The notes under the pieces were generated by a model. The model made no database searches, was not told the origin of the DNA, and saw nothing but the letters and a program-made list of their open reading frames with translations. A stretch of 64,000 nucleotides of DNA from Bradyrhizobium daqingense. Lineage in GTDB: Bacteria; Pseudomonadota; Alphaproteobacteria; Rhizobiales; Xanthobacteraceae. The position numbers and the translations under genes are program-made. Positions 43,737 to 54,112 of this stretch are shown here, piece by piece. The number at the start of each line of letters is the position of its first letter. Position 1 is the first letter of the stretch. The stretch spans positions 5,504,001 to 5,568,000 of the forward strand of contig NZ_CP088014.1 in NCBI RefSeq assembly GCF_021044685.1. The letters are read 5' to 3'.

Positions 43737-45245
43737 TTACTGGAGCAGTGCGGCGGCCTTCACGGCCGACACAGCGGTGTTGTAATTGTTCACGAGTTGC
43801 TGGACCGAGGCGGCTGACATGTCGAGCACCGGCTTCGGATAGACGCCGAACAGGATCGTCAGCGCGATCAGCGGGAACAGCGTCACGCATTCGCGCAAGG
43901 TGAGATCCTTCATGCTCGCCAGCGATGGCTTGACCAGCGCCCCGAACACGACCTTGCGGTAGAGCCACAGCGCGTAAGCAGCCGACAGGATCACGCCGAA
44001 GGAGGCGAAGAACGCGGTCGGGATCGAGACCTTGAAGGTGCCGAGCAGCGTCATGAACTCGCCGACGAAGCCGCTCGTGCCGGGCAGACCGACATTGGCC
44101 ATGGTGAAGACCATGAAGGTCAGCGCGTAGAGCGGCATCCGGTTGACGAGGCCGCCATAGGCCGCGATCTCGCGAGTGTGCAGTCGGTCGTAGACGACGC
44201 CGACGCAGAGGAACAGCGCGCCGGAGACGATGCCGTGCGAGATCATCTGGAACATGCCGCCGGCGACGCCCTGCATGGTGCCGGCGAAGATCCCCATGGT
44301 GACGAAGCCCATATGCGCGACCGACGAGTAGGCGATCAGCTTCTTCATGTCCTCCTGCATCAGGGCCACCAGCGAGGTGTAGATGATGGCGATGGCCGAG
44401 AGCGTGAAGACCAGCGGCGCGAAGTCGTGCGAGGCTAGCGGGAACATCGGCAGCGAGAAGCGCAGGAAGCCGTAGCCGCCCATCTTCAGGAGGATCGCGG
44501 CCAGGACCACGGAGCCCGCGGTCGGCGCCTCGACGTGCGCGTCAGGGAGCCAGGTGTGCACCGGCCACATCGGCATTTTCACCGCGAACGAGGCGAAGAA
44601 GGCGAGCCACGCCCAGGTCTGCAAAGACCGCGGCACGGCGGTGTGCATCAGGGTCGGGATGTCGGTGGTGCCGCCGTTCCAGTACAGCGCCATGATGGCG
44701 AGCAGCATCAGGACCGAGCCGAGCAGCGTGTAGAGGAAGAACTTGAACGACGCATAGACCCGGCGCGGACCGCCCCAGACGCCGATGATCAGGAACATCG
44801 GGATCAGGCCGCCCTCGAAGAACAGGTAGAACAGCACGAGATCGAGCGCCGAGAAGGTGCCGATCATCAGCGTTTCCAGGATCAGGAACGCCATCATGTA
44901 TTCGCGGACGCGGTTGGTGACCGCCTTCCAGCTCGCGATGATGCAGAACGGCATGATCGCCGTGGTCAGGATCACCAGCGGCAGCGAGATGCCGTCAACG
45001 CCCATGTGGTAGGTGATGCCGGTGGCGAGCCAGTTCGCCTTCTCGACGAACTGGAAGTCCGGATTGGCGGGATCGAAGCGCATCACGAGGATCACCGACA
45101 CCGCGAAGGTGATCAGCGTGGTCCAAAGCGCGATCCAGCGCGAATTGCGCTTGGCTGCCTCGTCGTCGCCGCGGCTGAGATAGACGATCAGCGCACCGAC
45201 CAAAGGCAGGAACGTCGTGACCGAAAGGATGGGCCAGGTCGTCAT
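43737..45245 (-). CDS. nuoM: NADH-quinone oxidoreductase subunit M
   Basis: 502 residues, about 14 spans. Antiporter-like pump subunit with the conserved FYLFFEGGLIPMFLIIG and MPMWPVHTWLPDAHVEAPTAGSVVLAA blocks and LIAYSSVAHMGF. Directly abuts nuoL. Confidence 0.96.
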   Translation of the reverse strand: MTTWPILSVTTFLPLVGALIVYLSRGDDEAAKRNSRWIALWTTLITFAVSVILVMRFDPANPDFQFVEKANWLATGITYHMGVDGISLPLVILTTAIMPFCIIASWKAVTNRVREYMMAFLILETLMIGTFSALDLVLFYLFFEGGLIPMFLIIGVWGGPRRVYASFKFFLYTLLGSVLMLLAIMALYWNGGTTDIPTLMHTAVPRSLQTWAWLAFFASFAVKMPMWPVHTWLPDAHVEAPTAGSVVLAAILLKMGGYGFLRFSLPMFPLASHDFAPLVFTLSAIAIIYTSLVALMQEDMKKLIAYSSVAHMGFVTMGIFAGTMQGVAGGMFQMISHGIVSGALFLCVGVVYDRLHTREIAAYGGLVNRMPLYALTFMVFTMANVGLPGTSGFVGEFMTLLGTFKVSIPTAFFASFGVILSAAYALWLYRKVVFGALVKPSLASMKDLTLRECVTLFPLIALTILFGVYPKPVLDMSAASVQQLVNNYNTAVSAVKAAALLQ

Positions 45246-47324
45246 TTACTGGCCTCCAAAGCCGAACATGAACCAGGTGATCAGGCCGGCGGCGCCGATC
45301 AGCATGGCGAAGGCGTAGTGATAGAGATAGCCGGTCTGGATCTTCACGACGTTGCGGGTGACGTCGAGCACGCGGGCAGAGATGCCGTCGGGGCCCAAGC
45401 CGTCGATGATGAAGCCGTCGCCCTTCTTCCAGAGCTGGTAGCCGAGCCACTTCGCCGGACGGACGAAGATGAAGTCGTAGAGCTCGTCGAAGTACCATTT
45501 GTTGAGCAGGAACTGGTACAGCATCGGCTGCGTGGTCGCGAGCTCGACCGGCAGATAGGGCCGGCGGATATAAAACAGGTACGACACGAGGAAGCCCAGC
45601 ACCATCATCACCGTCGGCAGCAAGGCGATGGCCTGCGGGATGTGGTGCATCTCCTCGATGATGTGCGGGTTCATCTTCACGGATTCGCGGAAGAACTCCT
45701 CGATGCCGTGACCGGCGAACAGCTCTTTGAACGGCAGACCGGCGACGAACGAACCGACCGCGAGCACGCCGATCGGGATCAGCATCCAGATCGGAGCTTC
45801 ATGCGCGGCCTCGTAGTGATGCTCGTCATGCGGCTCGCCGTGGAAGGTCTTGAAGATCAGGCGCCAGGAGTAGAACGAGGTCAGGCCGGCCGCGACGACG
45901 GTCATCAGGAAGCCGTACATGGCGAACGGATTGTGCGCGGCGTAGGCGGATTCGATGATCGCGTCCTTGGAGAAGTAGCCCGCCGTGAGCGGGAAGCCGG
46001 TCAGCGCCAGCGTGCCGACCACCATCACCGCATAGGTGTAGGGGATCTTCTTCCAGAGGCCACCCATGTTGCGGATGTCCTGCTCGTGGTGCATCGCGTA
46101 GATCACCGAGCCGCTCCCTAAGAACAGCAGCGCCTTGAAGAAGGCGTGCGTGAACAGGTGGAACATGCCGACCGAATAGGCCCCTGCCCCCATCGCCACG
46201 AACATGTAGCCGAGCTGCGAACAGGTCGAATAGGCGACGATGCGCTTGATGTCGTTCTGGACGAGGCCGATGGTCGCCGCGAAGAACGCGGTGGTGGCGC
46301 CGAAGAACATCACGACGGCCTGCGCGTTCGGGGCGAGCTCGAACAGCGGCGACAGGCGCGCCACCATGAACACGCCGGCGGTAACCATGGTCGCGGCGTG
46401 GATCAGCGCCGAGACCGGGGTCGGGCCTTCCATCGCGTCCGGCAACCAGGTGTGCAGCAGGAACTGCGCCGACTTGCCCATCGCGCCCATGAACAGGAGC
46501 AGACAGGTCAGGGTCAGCGCGTCGGCGTGCCAGCCGAGCAGGTTGATGGTCTTGCCGGTGAGACCCGGGGCGGCATGGAAGATCGTCTCGAAATCGGTCG
46601 AGCCGACCAGCATGAAGATCGCGAAGATGCCGAGCGCAAAACCAAAGTCGCCGACGCGGTTGACCACGAAGGCCTTGATGGCGGCCGCGTTCGCCGACGG
46701 CTTCTGATACCAGAAGCCGATCAGCAGGTAGCTGGCGAGGCCCACGCCCTCCCAGCCGAAGAACAGCTGCACGAGGTTGTCCGCCGTCACCAGCATCAGC
46801 ATGGCGAAGGTGAACAGCGAGAGATAGCCGAAGAAGCGCGGCCGGTTCGGATCCTCGTCCATGTAGCCGATGGAATAGAGGTGCACGAGCGAGGACACGG
46901 TCGTGACGACCACCAGCATCACAGCGGTGAGCGTGTCGACGCGCAGCGTCCACCAGACCTGGAGGTCGCCGGAGAAGATCCAGGGCAGCAGCTGGATCCT
47001 GTAGTCGTGGTGCATGAAGCCGACGTCGACCAGCGTCATCCAGGACAGCGCCGCCGAGACGAACAGCAGCGCCGTGGTGATCAGCTCGGCGCCGCGCGAG
47101 CCCGCCGCAGGCGGCTCGGTCGGGCCATGGCCGTGATCGTCGTGGGCATGATCATCGTGGCCATGGGCGTCATGAGCGGCCGAAGCGTGCGCATCGCCAT
47201 CGCCATGGTCGCCGTGATGATCGAGCTCGTCGCCCGAGGGGTTGCGGGCATGCGCGCCGAACAGCGCGATCAGGCCGGCCAGAATGGCGCCCAGCAGAGG
47301 CAGGAAAACGATTGCCTGGACCAT
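45246..47324 (-). CDS. nuoL: NADH-quinone oxidoreductase subunit L with His-rich loop
   Basis: 692 residues. Largest antiporter-like pump subunit, with LFFGWEGVGLASYLLIGFWY, LLHTWLPDAMEGPTPVSALIH and a C-terminal lateral helix. Odd feature: residues ~36-66 between spans 1 and 2 form a His/Asp-rich insert with 11 His in 31 residues, absent from the E. coli protein. Its stop is directly before the nuoM start. Confidence 0.96.
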   Translation of the reverse strand: MVQAIVFLPLLGAILAGLIALFGAHARNPSGDELDHHGDHGDGDAHASAAHDAHGHDDHAHDDHGHGPTEPPAAGSRGAELITTALLFVSAALSWMTLVDVGFMHHDYRIQLLPWIFSGDLQVWWTLRVDTLTAVMLVVVTTVSSLVHLYSIGYMDEDPNRPRFFGYLSLFTFAMLMLVTADNLVQLFFGWEGVGLASYLLIGFWYQKPSANAAAIKAFVVNRVGDFGFALGIFAIFMLVGSTDFETIFHAAPGLTGKTINLLGWHADALTLTCLLLFMGAMGKSAQFLLHTWLPDAMEGPTPVSALIHAATMVTAGVFMVARLSPLFELAPNAQAVVMFFGATTAFFAATIGLVQNDIKRIVAYSTCSQLGYMFVAMGAGAYSVGMFHLFTHAFFKALLFLGSGSVIYAMHHEQDIRNMGGLWKKIPYTYAVMVVGTLALTGFPLTAGYFSKDAIIESAYAAHNPFAMYGFLMTVVAAGLTSFYSWRLIFKTFHGEPHDEHHYEAAHEAPIWMLIPIGVLAVGSFVAGLPFKELFAGHGIEEFFRESVKMNPHIIEEMHHIPQAIALLPTVMMVLGFLVSYLFYIRRPYLPVELATTQPMLYQFLLNKWYFDELYDFIFVRPAKWLGYQLWKKGDGFIIDGLGPDGISARVLDVTRNVVKIQTGYLYHYAFAMLIGAAGLITWFMFGFGGQ

Positions 47325-47332
47325 TTGAGAGC

Positions 47333-47641
47333 TCAGCCCTTCATCAGATTGACGTCCTCAACCGCGATCGAGCCGCGGTTGCGGAAATAGACCACCAGGA
47401 TGGCGAGACCGATCGCGGCTTCGGCGGCCGCGACGGTGAGCACCAGCAGCGCGAACACCTGGCCGACGATGTCGCCGAGGAAGGTCGAGAACGCGACGAG
47501 GTTGATGTTGACCGAGAGCAGGATCAGCTCGATCGACATCAGGATGACGATGATGTTCTTGCGGTTCAGGAAGATGCCGAGGATGCCGAGCGTGAACAGG
47601 ATCGCGCCGACCGCCAGATAGTGTCCGAGCCCGACCGTCAT
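47333..47641 (-). CDS. nuoK: NADH-quinone oxidoreductase subunit K
   Basis: 102 residues, three spans. GLGHYLAVGAILFTLGILGIF, LMSIELILLSVNINLVAFS (with the functionally important Glu) and TVAAAEAAIGLAILVVYFRN. Start at 47641 overlaps the nuoJ stop (ATGA). Membrane arm subunit. Confidence 0.96.
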   Translation of the reverse strand: MTVGLGHYLAVGAILFTLGILGIFLNRKNIIVILMSIELILLSVNINLVAFSTFLGDIVGQVFALLVLTVAAAEAAIGLAILVVYFRNRGSIAVEDVNLMKG

Positions 47642-48276
47642 TTCACCCACTCCGCAGCATCCGCGTCCGAGAGCCCCTGTCCCGGCGCCACCTTGCGCAT
47701 CGCCATCGCCATTTCCGGCGTGCGCGCGTTCTGAACGTTGATGTCCTGCCGCTTCACGCTCGCCTTGTGGCGCAGCGTCAGCACGATGGCGCCGATCATG
47801 GCGACCAGCAGCACCATGCCCGAGAGCTGGAAGTAGTGGATGTACTTCGTATAGAGCACGAGGCCGAGCGCCTCGGTGTTGGAAACATTGGCCGGGATCG
47901 GCGCCGTGATCGTCTTGGAGACGCCGGGATTGATGACCCAGAAGCCGACGGTGAGCAGCAGCTCGAACAGGAAGATGCCGCCGATCACGAGGCCGACCGG
48001 GAGATACTCGATGAAGCCCTCGCGCAGCTCGAGGAAGTCGACATCGAGCATCATGATCACGAACAGGAACAGCACCGCGACGGCGCCGACATAGACGACG
48101 ATCAGCATCATGCCGAGGAATTCGGCCCCCATCAGCACGAACAGGCCGGAGGCGTTGACGAAGGCCAGGATCAGGTACAGCACTGAGTGCACGGGATTGC
48201 GCGAGACAATCACCATCACCGCCGAGGCGACGCAGACGCCGGCGAAGAGATAAAAGAAGAGCGCGGGAAGGATCAT
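47638..48276 (-). CDS. nuoJ: NADH-quinone oxidoreductase subunit J
   Basis: 212 residues, five spans. Start region LFFYLFAGVCVASAVMVIVSRNPVHSVLYLILAFVNASGLFVLMGAEFLGMMLIVVYVGAVAVLFLFVIMML is the conserved core. Membrane arm subunit; stop overlaps nuoK start. Confidence 0.95.
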   Translation of the reverse strand: MILPALFFYLFAGVCVASAVMVIVSRNPVHSVLYLILAFVNASGLFVLMGAEFLGMMLIVVYVGAVAVLFLFVIMMLDVDFLELREGFIEYLPVGLVIGGIFLFELLLTVGFWVINPGVSKTITAPIPANVSNTEALGLVLYTKYIHYFQLSGMVLLVAMIGAIVLTLRHKASVKRQDINVQNARTPEMAMAMRKVAPGQGLSDADAAEWVK

Positions 48277-48285
48277 GCCCTCACC

Positions 48286-48780
48286 TCACCGGTACGGCGC
48301 GTCGAGCTCGATCGCTTTCGCGATCTCGCGTTCCCAGCGATCGCCGTTGGCGAGCAGCTTGGCCTTGTCATAGAACAGTTCCTCGCGGGTCTCGGTCGCG
48401 AACTCGAAGTTCGGACCTTCGACGATGGCGTCGACCGGGCAGGCCTCCTGGCAGAGGCCGCAATAGATGCACTTCACCATGTCGATGTCGTAGCGCACGG
48501 TGCGGCGGGTGCCGTCGTTGCGGCGCGGGCCGGCTTCGATGGTGATGGCCTGCGCCGGGCAGACCGCTTCGCAGAGCTTGCAGGCGATGCAGCGTTCCTC
48601 GCCGTTCGGATAGCGGCGCAGCGCGTGCTCGCCGCGGAAGCGCGGCGAGATCGGGCCCTTCTCGAACGGATAGTTCAGCGTCGGCTTCGGCTGGAAGAAA
48701 TAGCGCATGGCGAGGAAGAACGCCGAGACGAATTCCGACAGCAGAAGCGAGCGTGCAGTGGCATTGACGTTGATACCCAT
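48286..48780 (-). CDS. nuoI: NADH-quinone oxidoreductase subunit I (2x 4Fe-4S)
   Basis: 164 residues starting MGINVNATARSLLLSEF. Two 4Fe-4S motifs CIACKLCEAVCPAQAI and CIYCGLCQEACPVDAI bind clusters N6a and N6b of complex I. 8 nt after nuoH. Confidence 0.96.
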   Translation of the reverse strand: MGINVNATARSLLLSEFVSAFFLAMRYFFQPKPTLNYPFEKGPISPRFRGEHALRRYPNGEERCIACKLCEAVCPAQAITIEAGPRRNDGTRRTVRYDIDMVKCIYCGLCQEACPVDAIVEGPNFEFATETREELFYDKAKLLANGDRWEREIAKAIELDAPYR

Positions 48781-48788
48781 GGCGGACC

Positions 48789-49856
48789 TCACTTCGGCGC
48801 GATGCCGGCGAATTGCAGCACGCCGGCCACCACGATCACCATCGCCAGCGACAGCGGCAGGAACACCTTCCAGCCGAGGCGCATCAATTGGTCGTAGCGG
48901 TAGCGCGGCACGATCGCCTTTGCCATCGCGAACAGGAAGAACATGAAGAACAGCTTCAGCGAGAACCAGATGATCCCCGGCACCCAGTTGAAGGGCGGCA
49001 GGTCGACCGGCGGCAGCCAGCCTCCGAGGAACAGGATCGTCGCCATCGCGCACATCGTGACGATCGCGACGTATTCGCCGAGCATGAACAGCAGATACGG
49101 CGTCGAGCCGTATTCGACCATGAAGCCGGCCACGAGCTCGGATTCCGCTTCGACGAGGTCGAAGGGCGGACGGTTGGTTTCCGCCAGCGCCGAGACGTAG
49201 AACACCACGAACATCGGGAACAGCGGCCAGACGTACCAGTTCAGGATCGTGAGCTGCGGCAGCCCGATCAGGCTGGCAAGGCCGCGCGCATGCTGGGCCT
49301 CGACCACACCCGACAGGTTCAGCGTGCCGGCACAGAGCAGTACGGTGATGATGACGAAGCCGATCGAGACTTCGTAGGACACCATCTGCGCCGCCGAGCG
49401 CAGCGCGGCGAGGAAGGGATACTTCGAGTTCGACGACCAGCCGGCCATGATGATGCCGTAGATCGATAGCGACGAGATCGCGAAGATGAAGAGGATGCCG
49501 ACATTGATGTCGGCGATCACCCAGCCGAGATTGGTCGGGATCACCGCCCAGGCCGCGAGCGCCAGCACGCACGACACCAGCGGCGCCAGCAGGAACACGC
49601 CCTTGTTGGCGCCGGCCGGGATGATCGGCTCCTTCAGCACGAATTTGAGCAGGTCCGCGAAGGATTGCAGCAGGCCCCAGGGACCGACCACGTTCGGGCC
49701 GCGGCGGATCTGCACCGCCGCCCAGATCTTGCGGTCGGCGAGCAGGATGTAGGCGATCGCGACCAGGAGGACGACGAGCACCAGGACGCTCTGCGCGACC
49801 ATGATGATCAGCGGCCAGAGGAACCCGGTCCAGAATGCGCTTTCGAAGAATGCCAT
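48789..49856 (-). CDS. nuoH: NADH-quinone oxidoreductase subunit H
   Basis: 355 residues, eight spans. Quinone-chamber subunit with ADRKIWAAVQIRRGPNVVGPWGLLQSFADLLK and the acidic loop AETNRPPFDLVEAESELVAGF. 10 nt after nuoG. Confidence 0.96.
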   Translation of the reverse strand: MAFFESAFWTGFLWPLIIMVAQSVLVLVVLLVAIAYILLADRKIWAAVQIRRGPNVVGPWGLLQSFADLLKFVLKEPIIPAGANKGVFLLAPLVSCVLALAAWAVIPTNLGWVIADINVGILFIFAISSLSIYGIIMAGWSSNSKYPFLAALRSAAQMVSYEVSIGFVIITVLLCAGTLNLSGVVEAQHARGLASLIGLPQLTILNWYVWPLFPMFVVFYVSALAETNRPPFDLVEAESELVAGFMVEYGSTPYLLFMLGEYVAIVTMCAMATILFLGGWLPPVDLPPFNWVPGIIWFSLKLFFMFFLFAMAKAIVPRYRYDQLMRLGWKVFLPLSLAMVIVVAGVLQFAGIAPK

Positions 49857-49866
49857 CAGATCACGC

Positions 49867-51942
49867 TCACTCCGCTGCGGTCAGCATATGCCCGGAGGCG
49901 AGGCGCGAGCATTCCGCCATCACGGCAGAGGCACGCGCGATTGGGTTGGTCAGGTAGAAATCCTCGACCAGCGGCTTGAACGGCGCCTTCTCGGGCGAAC
50001 CGCCCTTCCCCGCCAGCTTCTTGATCTGGTCGGCGGAACCGGCCTCGATCTGGTCAAGACGGATCAGATGCGGCACGGCCTTGAAGATCACCTGCCGCAA
50101 GGCGGCCAGCGAGTCGTAGCCGAGCTTCTTGCCAAGCGCTTCCGACAGCGCGCGGATGATTGCCCAGTCCTCGCGGGCTTCGCCGGGCGGGAATGCGGCG
50201 CGCCCGGTCATCTGCACGCGGCCCTCGGTGTTGACGTAGATCGCGGACTTCTCGGTATAGGCCGCCGCCGGCAGGATCACGTCGGCGCGGTGCGCGCCGC
50301 GGTCGCCATGGGTGCCGATATAGACGACGAAGGTGCCATCCGGCGCCTTGATCTCGTCGGCGCCGAGCAGGAACAGCAAGTCCAGCGTGCCGAACGTCGT
50401 CATCTGCGCCGCGTTCAAGCCGCCCGCGGTGGCGGCAAAGCCGATGTCGAGCGCGCCGACGCGCGAGGCGCTCTCATGCAGCACGCCAAAGCCGTTCCAG
50501 CCGTCCTTGACCGCGCCGACATCGAGCGCGAGCTTGGCGCTGGCGGCGAGGATGGCGGCCCCGTCGTGGCGGGCGGCCGCGCCCGCGCCGACCAGGATGA
50601 TCGGGTTCTTGGCGTTCTTCAGCGCGTCCATGAAGGAGTGCTTGCCGGCCGCGAGTTCGCCGAGCGTGTCGGTGCCTGCGCCGAGATGATCGTAATCGTA
50701 GGTCAGATCCGGCTTGGGACCGATGACGCCGACCTTGAAGCCGCCGGCACGCCAGCGCTTGCGGATGCGGGCGTTGAACACGGCCGCCTCCTTCCGCGGA
50801 TTGGCACCGATGATGAGCAGCGCATCCGCCTGCTCCACGCCTGCGAGCGTCGGATTGAAGATGTAGGAGCCGCGGCCGAGCGCGGGATCGAAGGCGTCGC
50901 CGCCCTGCACTGCCAGATTGGCAGAGCCGTACTTGGCAAGCAGGTCCTTCAGCGCGAACATCTCCTCGACGCCGGCGAGATCGCCCGCGATCGCGCCGAT
51001 GCGCTTGCCGTCGGTGCGCGCCGCCTTCGCGGCGATCGCGGCAAAGGCCTCGGGCCAGCTCGCCGCGCGCAGCTTGCCGGCTTCGCGGATGTAGGGCCGG
51101 TCGAGACGCTGGGTGCGCAGGCCGTCGACGACGTGGCGGGTCTTGTCGGAGATCCACTCCTCGTTCACGGCCTCGTTGATGCGCGGCAGAATACGCATCA
51201 CCTCGCGGCCGCGGGTGTCGACGCGGATCGCAGATCCGACACCGTCCATGACGTCGATCGACTGGGTCTTGCCGAGCTCCCACGGGCGCGCCGCGAACGC
51301 ATAGGGCTTCGAGGTCAGCGCGCCGACCGGGCAGATGTCGACGAGGTTGCCCTGCAATTCCGACGTCAGCGCGTGCTCGAGATAGGTCGTGATCTCCATG
51401 TCCTCGCCGCGGCCGGTGGCGCCCATCTCGGGCGCGCCGGCGACTTCCGCCGAGAAGCGGACGCAGCGCGTGCACTGGATGCAGCGGTTCATCGAGGTCT
51501 TGACCAGGGCGCCGAGATATTTGTCCTCGACGGCGCGCTTGTTCTCGGCGAAGCGGCTGGTGTCGACACCATAGCCCATCGCCTGGTCCTGCAGGTCGCA
51601 CTCGCCGCCCTGGTCGCAGATCGGGCAGTCCAGCGGATGGTTGATGAGCAGGAACTCCATCACGCCTTCGCGTGCCTTCTTCACCATCGGCGAACGCGTG
51701 GAGATCTCCGGCGGCTCGCCCTTGGGGCCCGGACGGCAGTCCCGCACGCCCCAGGCGCAGCTCGCGACCGGCTTCGGCCCGCCCTTCACCTCGACGAGGC
51801 ACATCCGGCAATTGCCGGCGATCGACAGCCGCTCGTGATAGCAGAAGCGCGGAATCTCGGCGCCGGCCGCCTCGCACGCCTGCAGCAGCGTGTATTCGGC
51901 GGGGACATCGATCTCTTTGCCGTCGATGATGAGCTTGGTCAT
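49867..51942 (-). CDS. nuoG: NADH-quinone oxidoreductase subunit G
   Basis: 691 residues. N-terminal 2Fe-2S domain (CEAAGAEIPRFCYHERLSIAGNCRMCLVEV), the N4/N5 cluster motifs (CPICDQGGECDLQDQAMGYG; CIQCTRCVRF), then a molybdopterin-oxidoreductase-like body that lacks the cofactor. Peripheral arm electron relay. 5 nt after nuoF. Confidence 0.96.
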   Translation of the reverse strand: MTKLIIDGKEIDVPAEYTLLQACEAAGAEIPRFCYHERLSIAGNCRMCLVEVKGGPKPVASCAWGVRDCRPGPKGEPPEISTRSPMVKKAREGVMEFLLINHPLDCPICDQGGECDLQDQAMGYGVDTSRFAENKRAVEDKYLGALVKTSMNRCIQCTRCVRFSAEVAGAPEMGATGRGEDMEITTYLEHALTSELQGNLVDICPVGALTSKPYAFAARPWELGKTQSIDVMDGVGSAIRVDTRGREVMRILPRINEAVNEEWISDKTRHVVDGLRTQRLDRPYIREAGKLRAASWPEAFAAIAAKAARTDGKRIGAIAGDLAGVEEMFALKDLLAKYGSANLAVQGGDAFDPALGRGSYIFNPTLAGVEQADALLIIGANPRKEAAVFNARIRKRWRAGGFKVGVIGPKPDLTYDYDHLGAGTDTLGELAAGKHSFMDALKNAKNPIILVGAGAAARHDGAAILAASAKLALDVGAVKDGWNGFGVLHESASRVGALDIGFAATAGGLNAAQMTTFGTLDLLFLLGADEIKAPDGTFVVYIGTHGDRGAHRADVILPAAAYTEKSAIYVNTEGRVQMTGRAAFPPGEAREDWAIIRALSEALGKKLGYDSLAALRQVIFKAVPHLIRLDQIEAGSADQIKKLAGKGGSPEKAPFKPLVEDFYLTNPIARASAVMAECSRLASGHMLTAAE

Positions 51943-51947
51943 TCTTC

Positions 51948-53273
<1,326 letters not shown>

Positions 53274-53288
53274 ATCAGTGCTTTCCGA

Positions 53289-53489
53289 TCAACGAATGGA
53301 CTGCTTGTAGGCAAGTCCGGCGGCGCAGACGGCGAAGAACAGCGCCCAGAGCAGGCTGGTCTCCTGCGACGCGTTCATGAAGAAGCGCTGCAGCAGGAAC
53401 ATGAAGGCAGCCGCGATCGCGGCATGCATGGCGACGAAGCCCCATCTCTTCACGGCCGTGCTCCCTCCGATTGCGATGAGATCACGCAT
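53289..53489 (-). CDS. 66-residue membrane protein inside the nuo operon
   Basis: Two predicted spans (WGFVAMHAAIAAAFMFLLQRFFM; TSLLWALFFAVCAAGLAYKQS). Its ATG overlaps the nuoE stop by one base (TGATG), and nuoF starts 15 nt after it, so it is made with complex I. No subunit of the standard 14 has this shape. It may be an accessory assembly or stability factor, but this is inferred from position only. Confidence 0.72.
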   Translation of the reverse strand: MRDLIAIGGSTAVKRWGFVAMHAAIAAAFMFLLQRFFMNASQETSLLWALFFAVCAAGLAYKQSIR

Positions 53490-54100
53490 CAGGTGATCTC
53501 CTTGAGCGTGGTCGGTCCGGTGATCGGCGCCGAGAACTGGCGGCCGTTCTGCGGGCCCGGCTTGGGCGGATTGCCCGAAGCGAAACCGTCGAGCACCTTG
53601 CCGAAGCTTTCCTTGGTCAGGTCCTCGTAGGTGTCCTTGCCGATCAGCACCATCGGCGCGTTCACGCAGGCGCCCAGGCATTCGACCTCCTCCCAGCTGA
53701 AATTGCCGTCCTTGGAGAGGTGGAAAGGCTCGTGATGGATGCGGTGCTCGCAGACGTGGATCAGGTCCTCGGCGCCGCGCAGCCGGCACGGCGTGGTGCC
53801 GCAGACCTGGACGTGCGCCTTCTTGCCGACGGGAGCGAGTTGGAACATCGTGTAGAAAGTCGCAACTTCGAGCACGCGGATATAGGGCATGTCGAGCAAG
53901 TCGGCGATAACGCGGATCGCAGCTTCCGAGACCCAGCCATCGTGCTGTTCCTGCGCGCGCCAGAGGATGGCGATGACGGCCGAGGCCTGCCGTCCGGCCG
54001 GATATTTCGCGATCTGCTGCCGTGCAAAAGCGAGGTTCTCCTCCGTGAACGCAAAGCTCGCGGGCTGGACTTCCTTCGGTGCTAGTCGGCGAACGGACAT
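53489..54100 (-). CDS. nuoE: NADH-quinone oxidoreductase subunit E (2Fe-2S)
   Basis: 203 residues. Thioredoxin-like 2Fe-2S fold with CGTTPCRLRGAED and CLGACVNAPM supplying the four Cys. About 30 residues longer than the E. coli protein at the C-terminus (Pro/Gly-rich). Cluster N1a. Confidence 0.95.
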   Translation of the reverse strand: MSVRRLAPKEVQPASFAFTEENLAFARQQIAKYPAGRQASAVIAILWRAQEQHDGWVSEAAIRVIADLLDMPYIRVLEVATFYTMFQLAPVGKKAHVQVCGTTPCRLRGAEDLIHVCEHRIHHEPFHLSKDGNFSWEEVECLGACVNAPMVLIGKDTYEDLTKESFGKVLDGFASGNPPKPGPQNGRQFSAPITGPTTLKEIT

Positions 54101-54112
54101 CTCTTCAATCTC

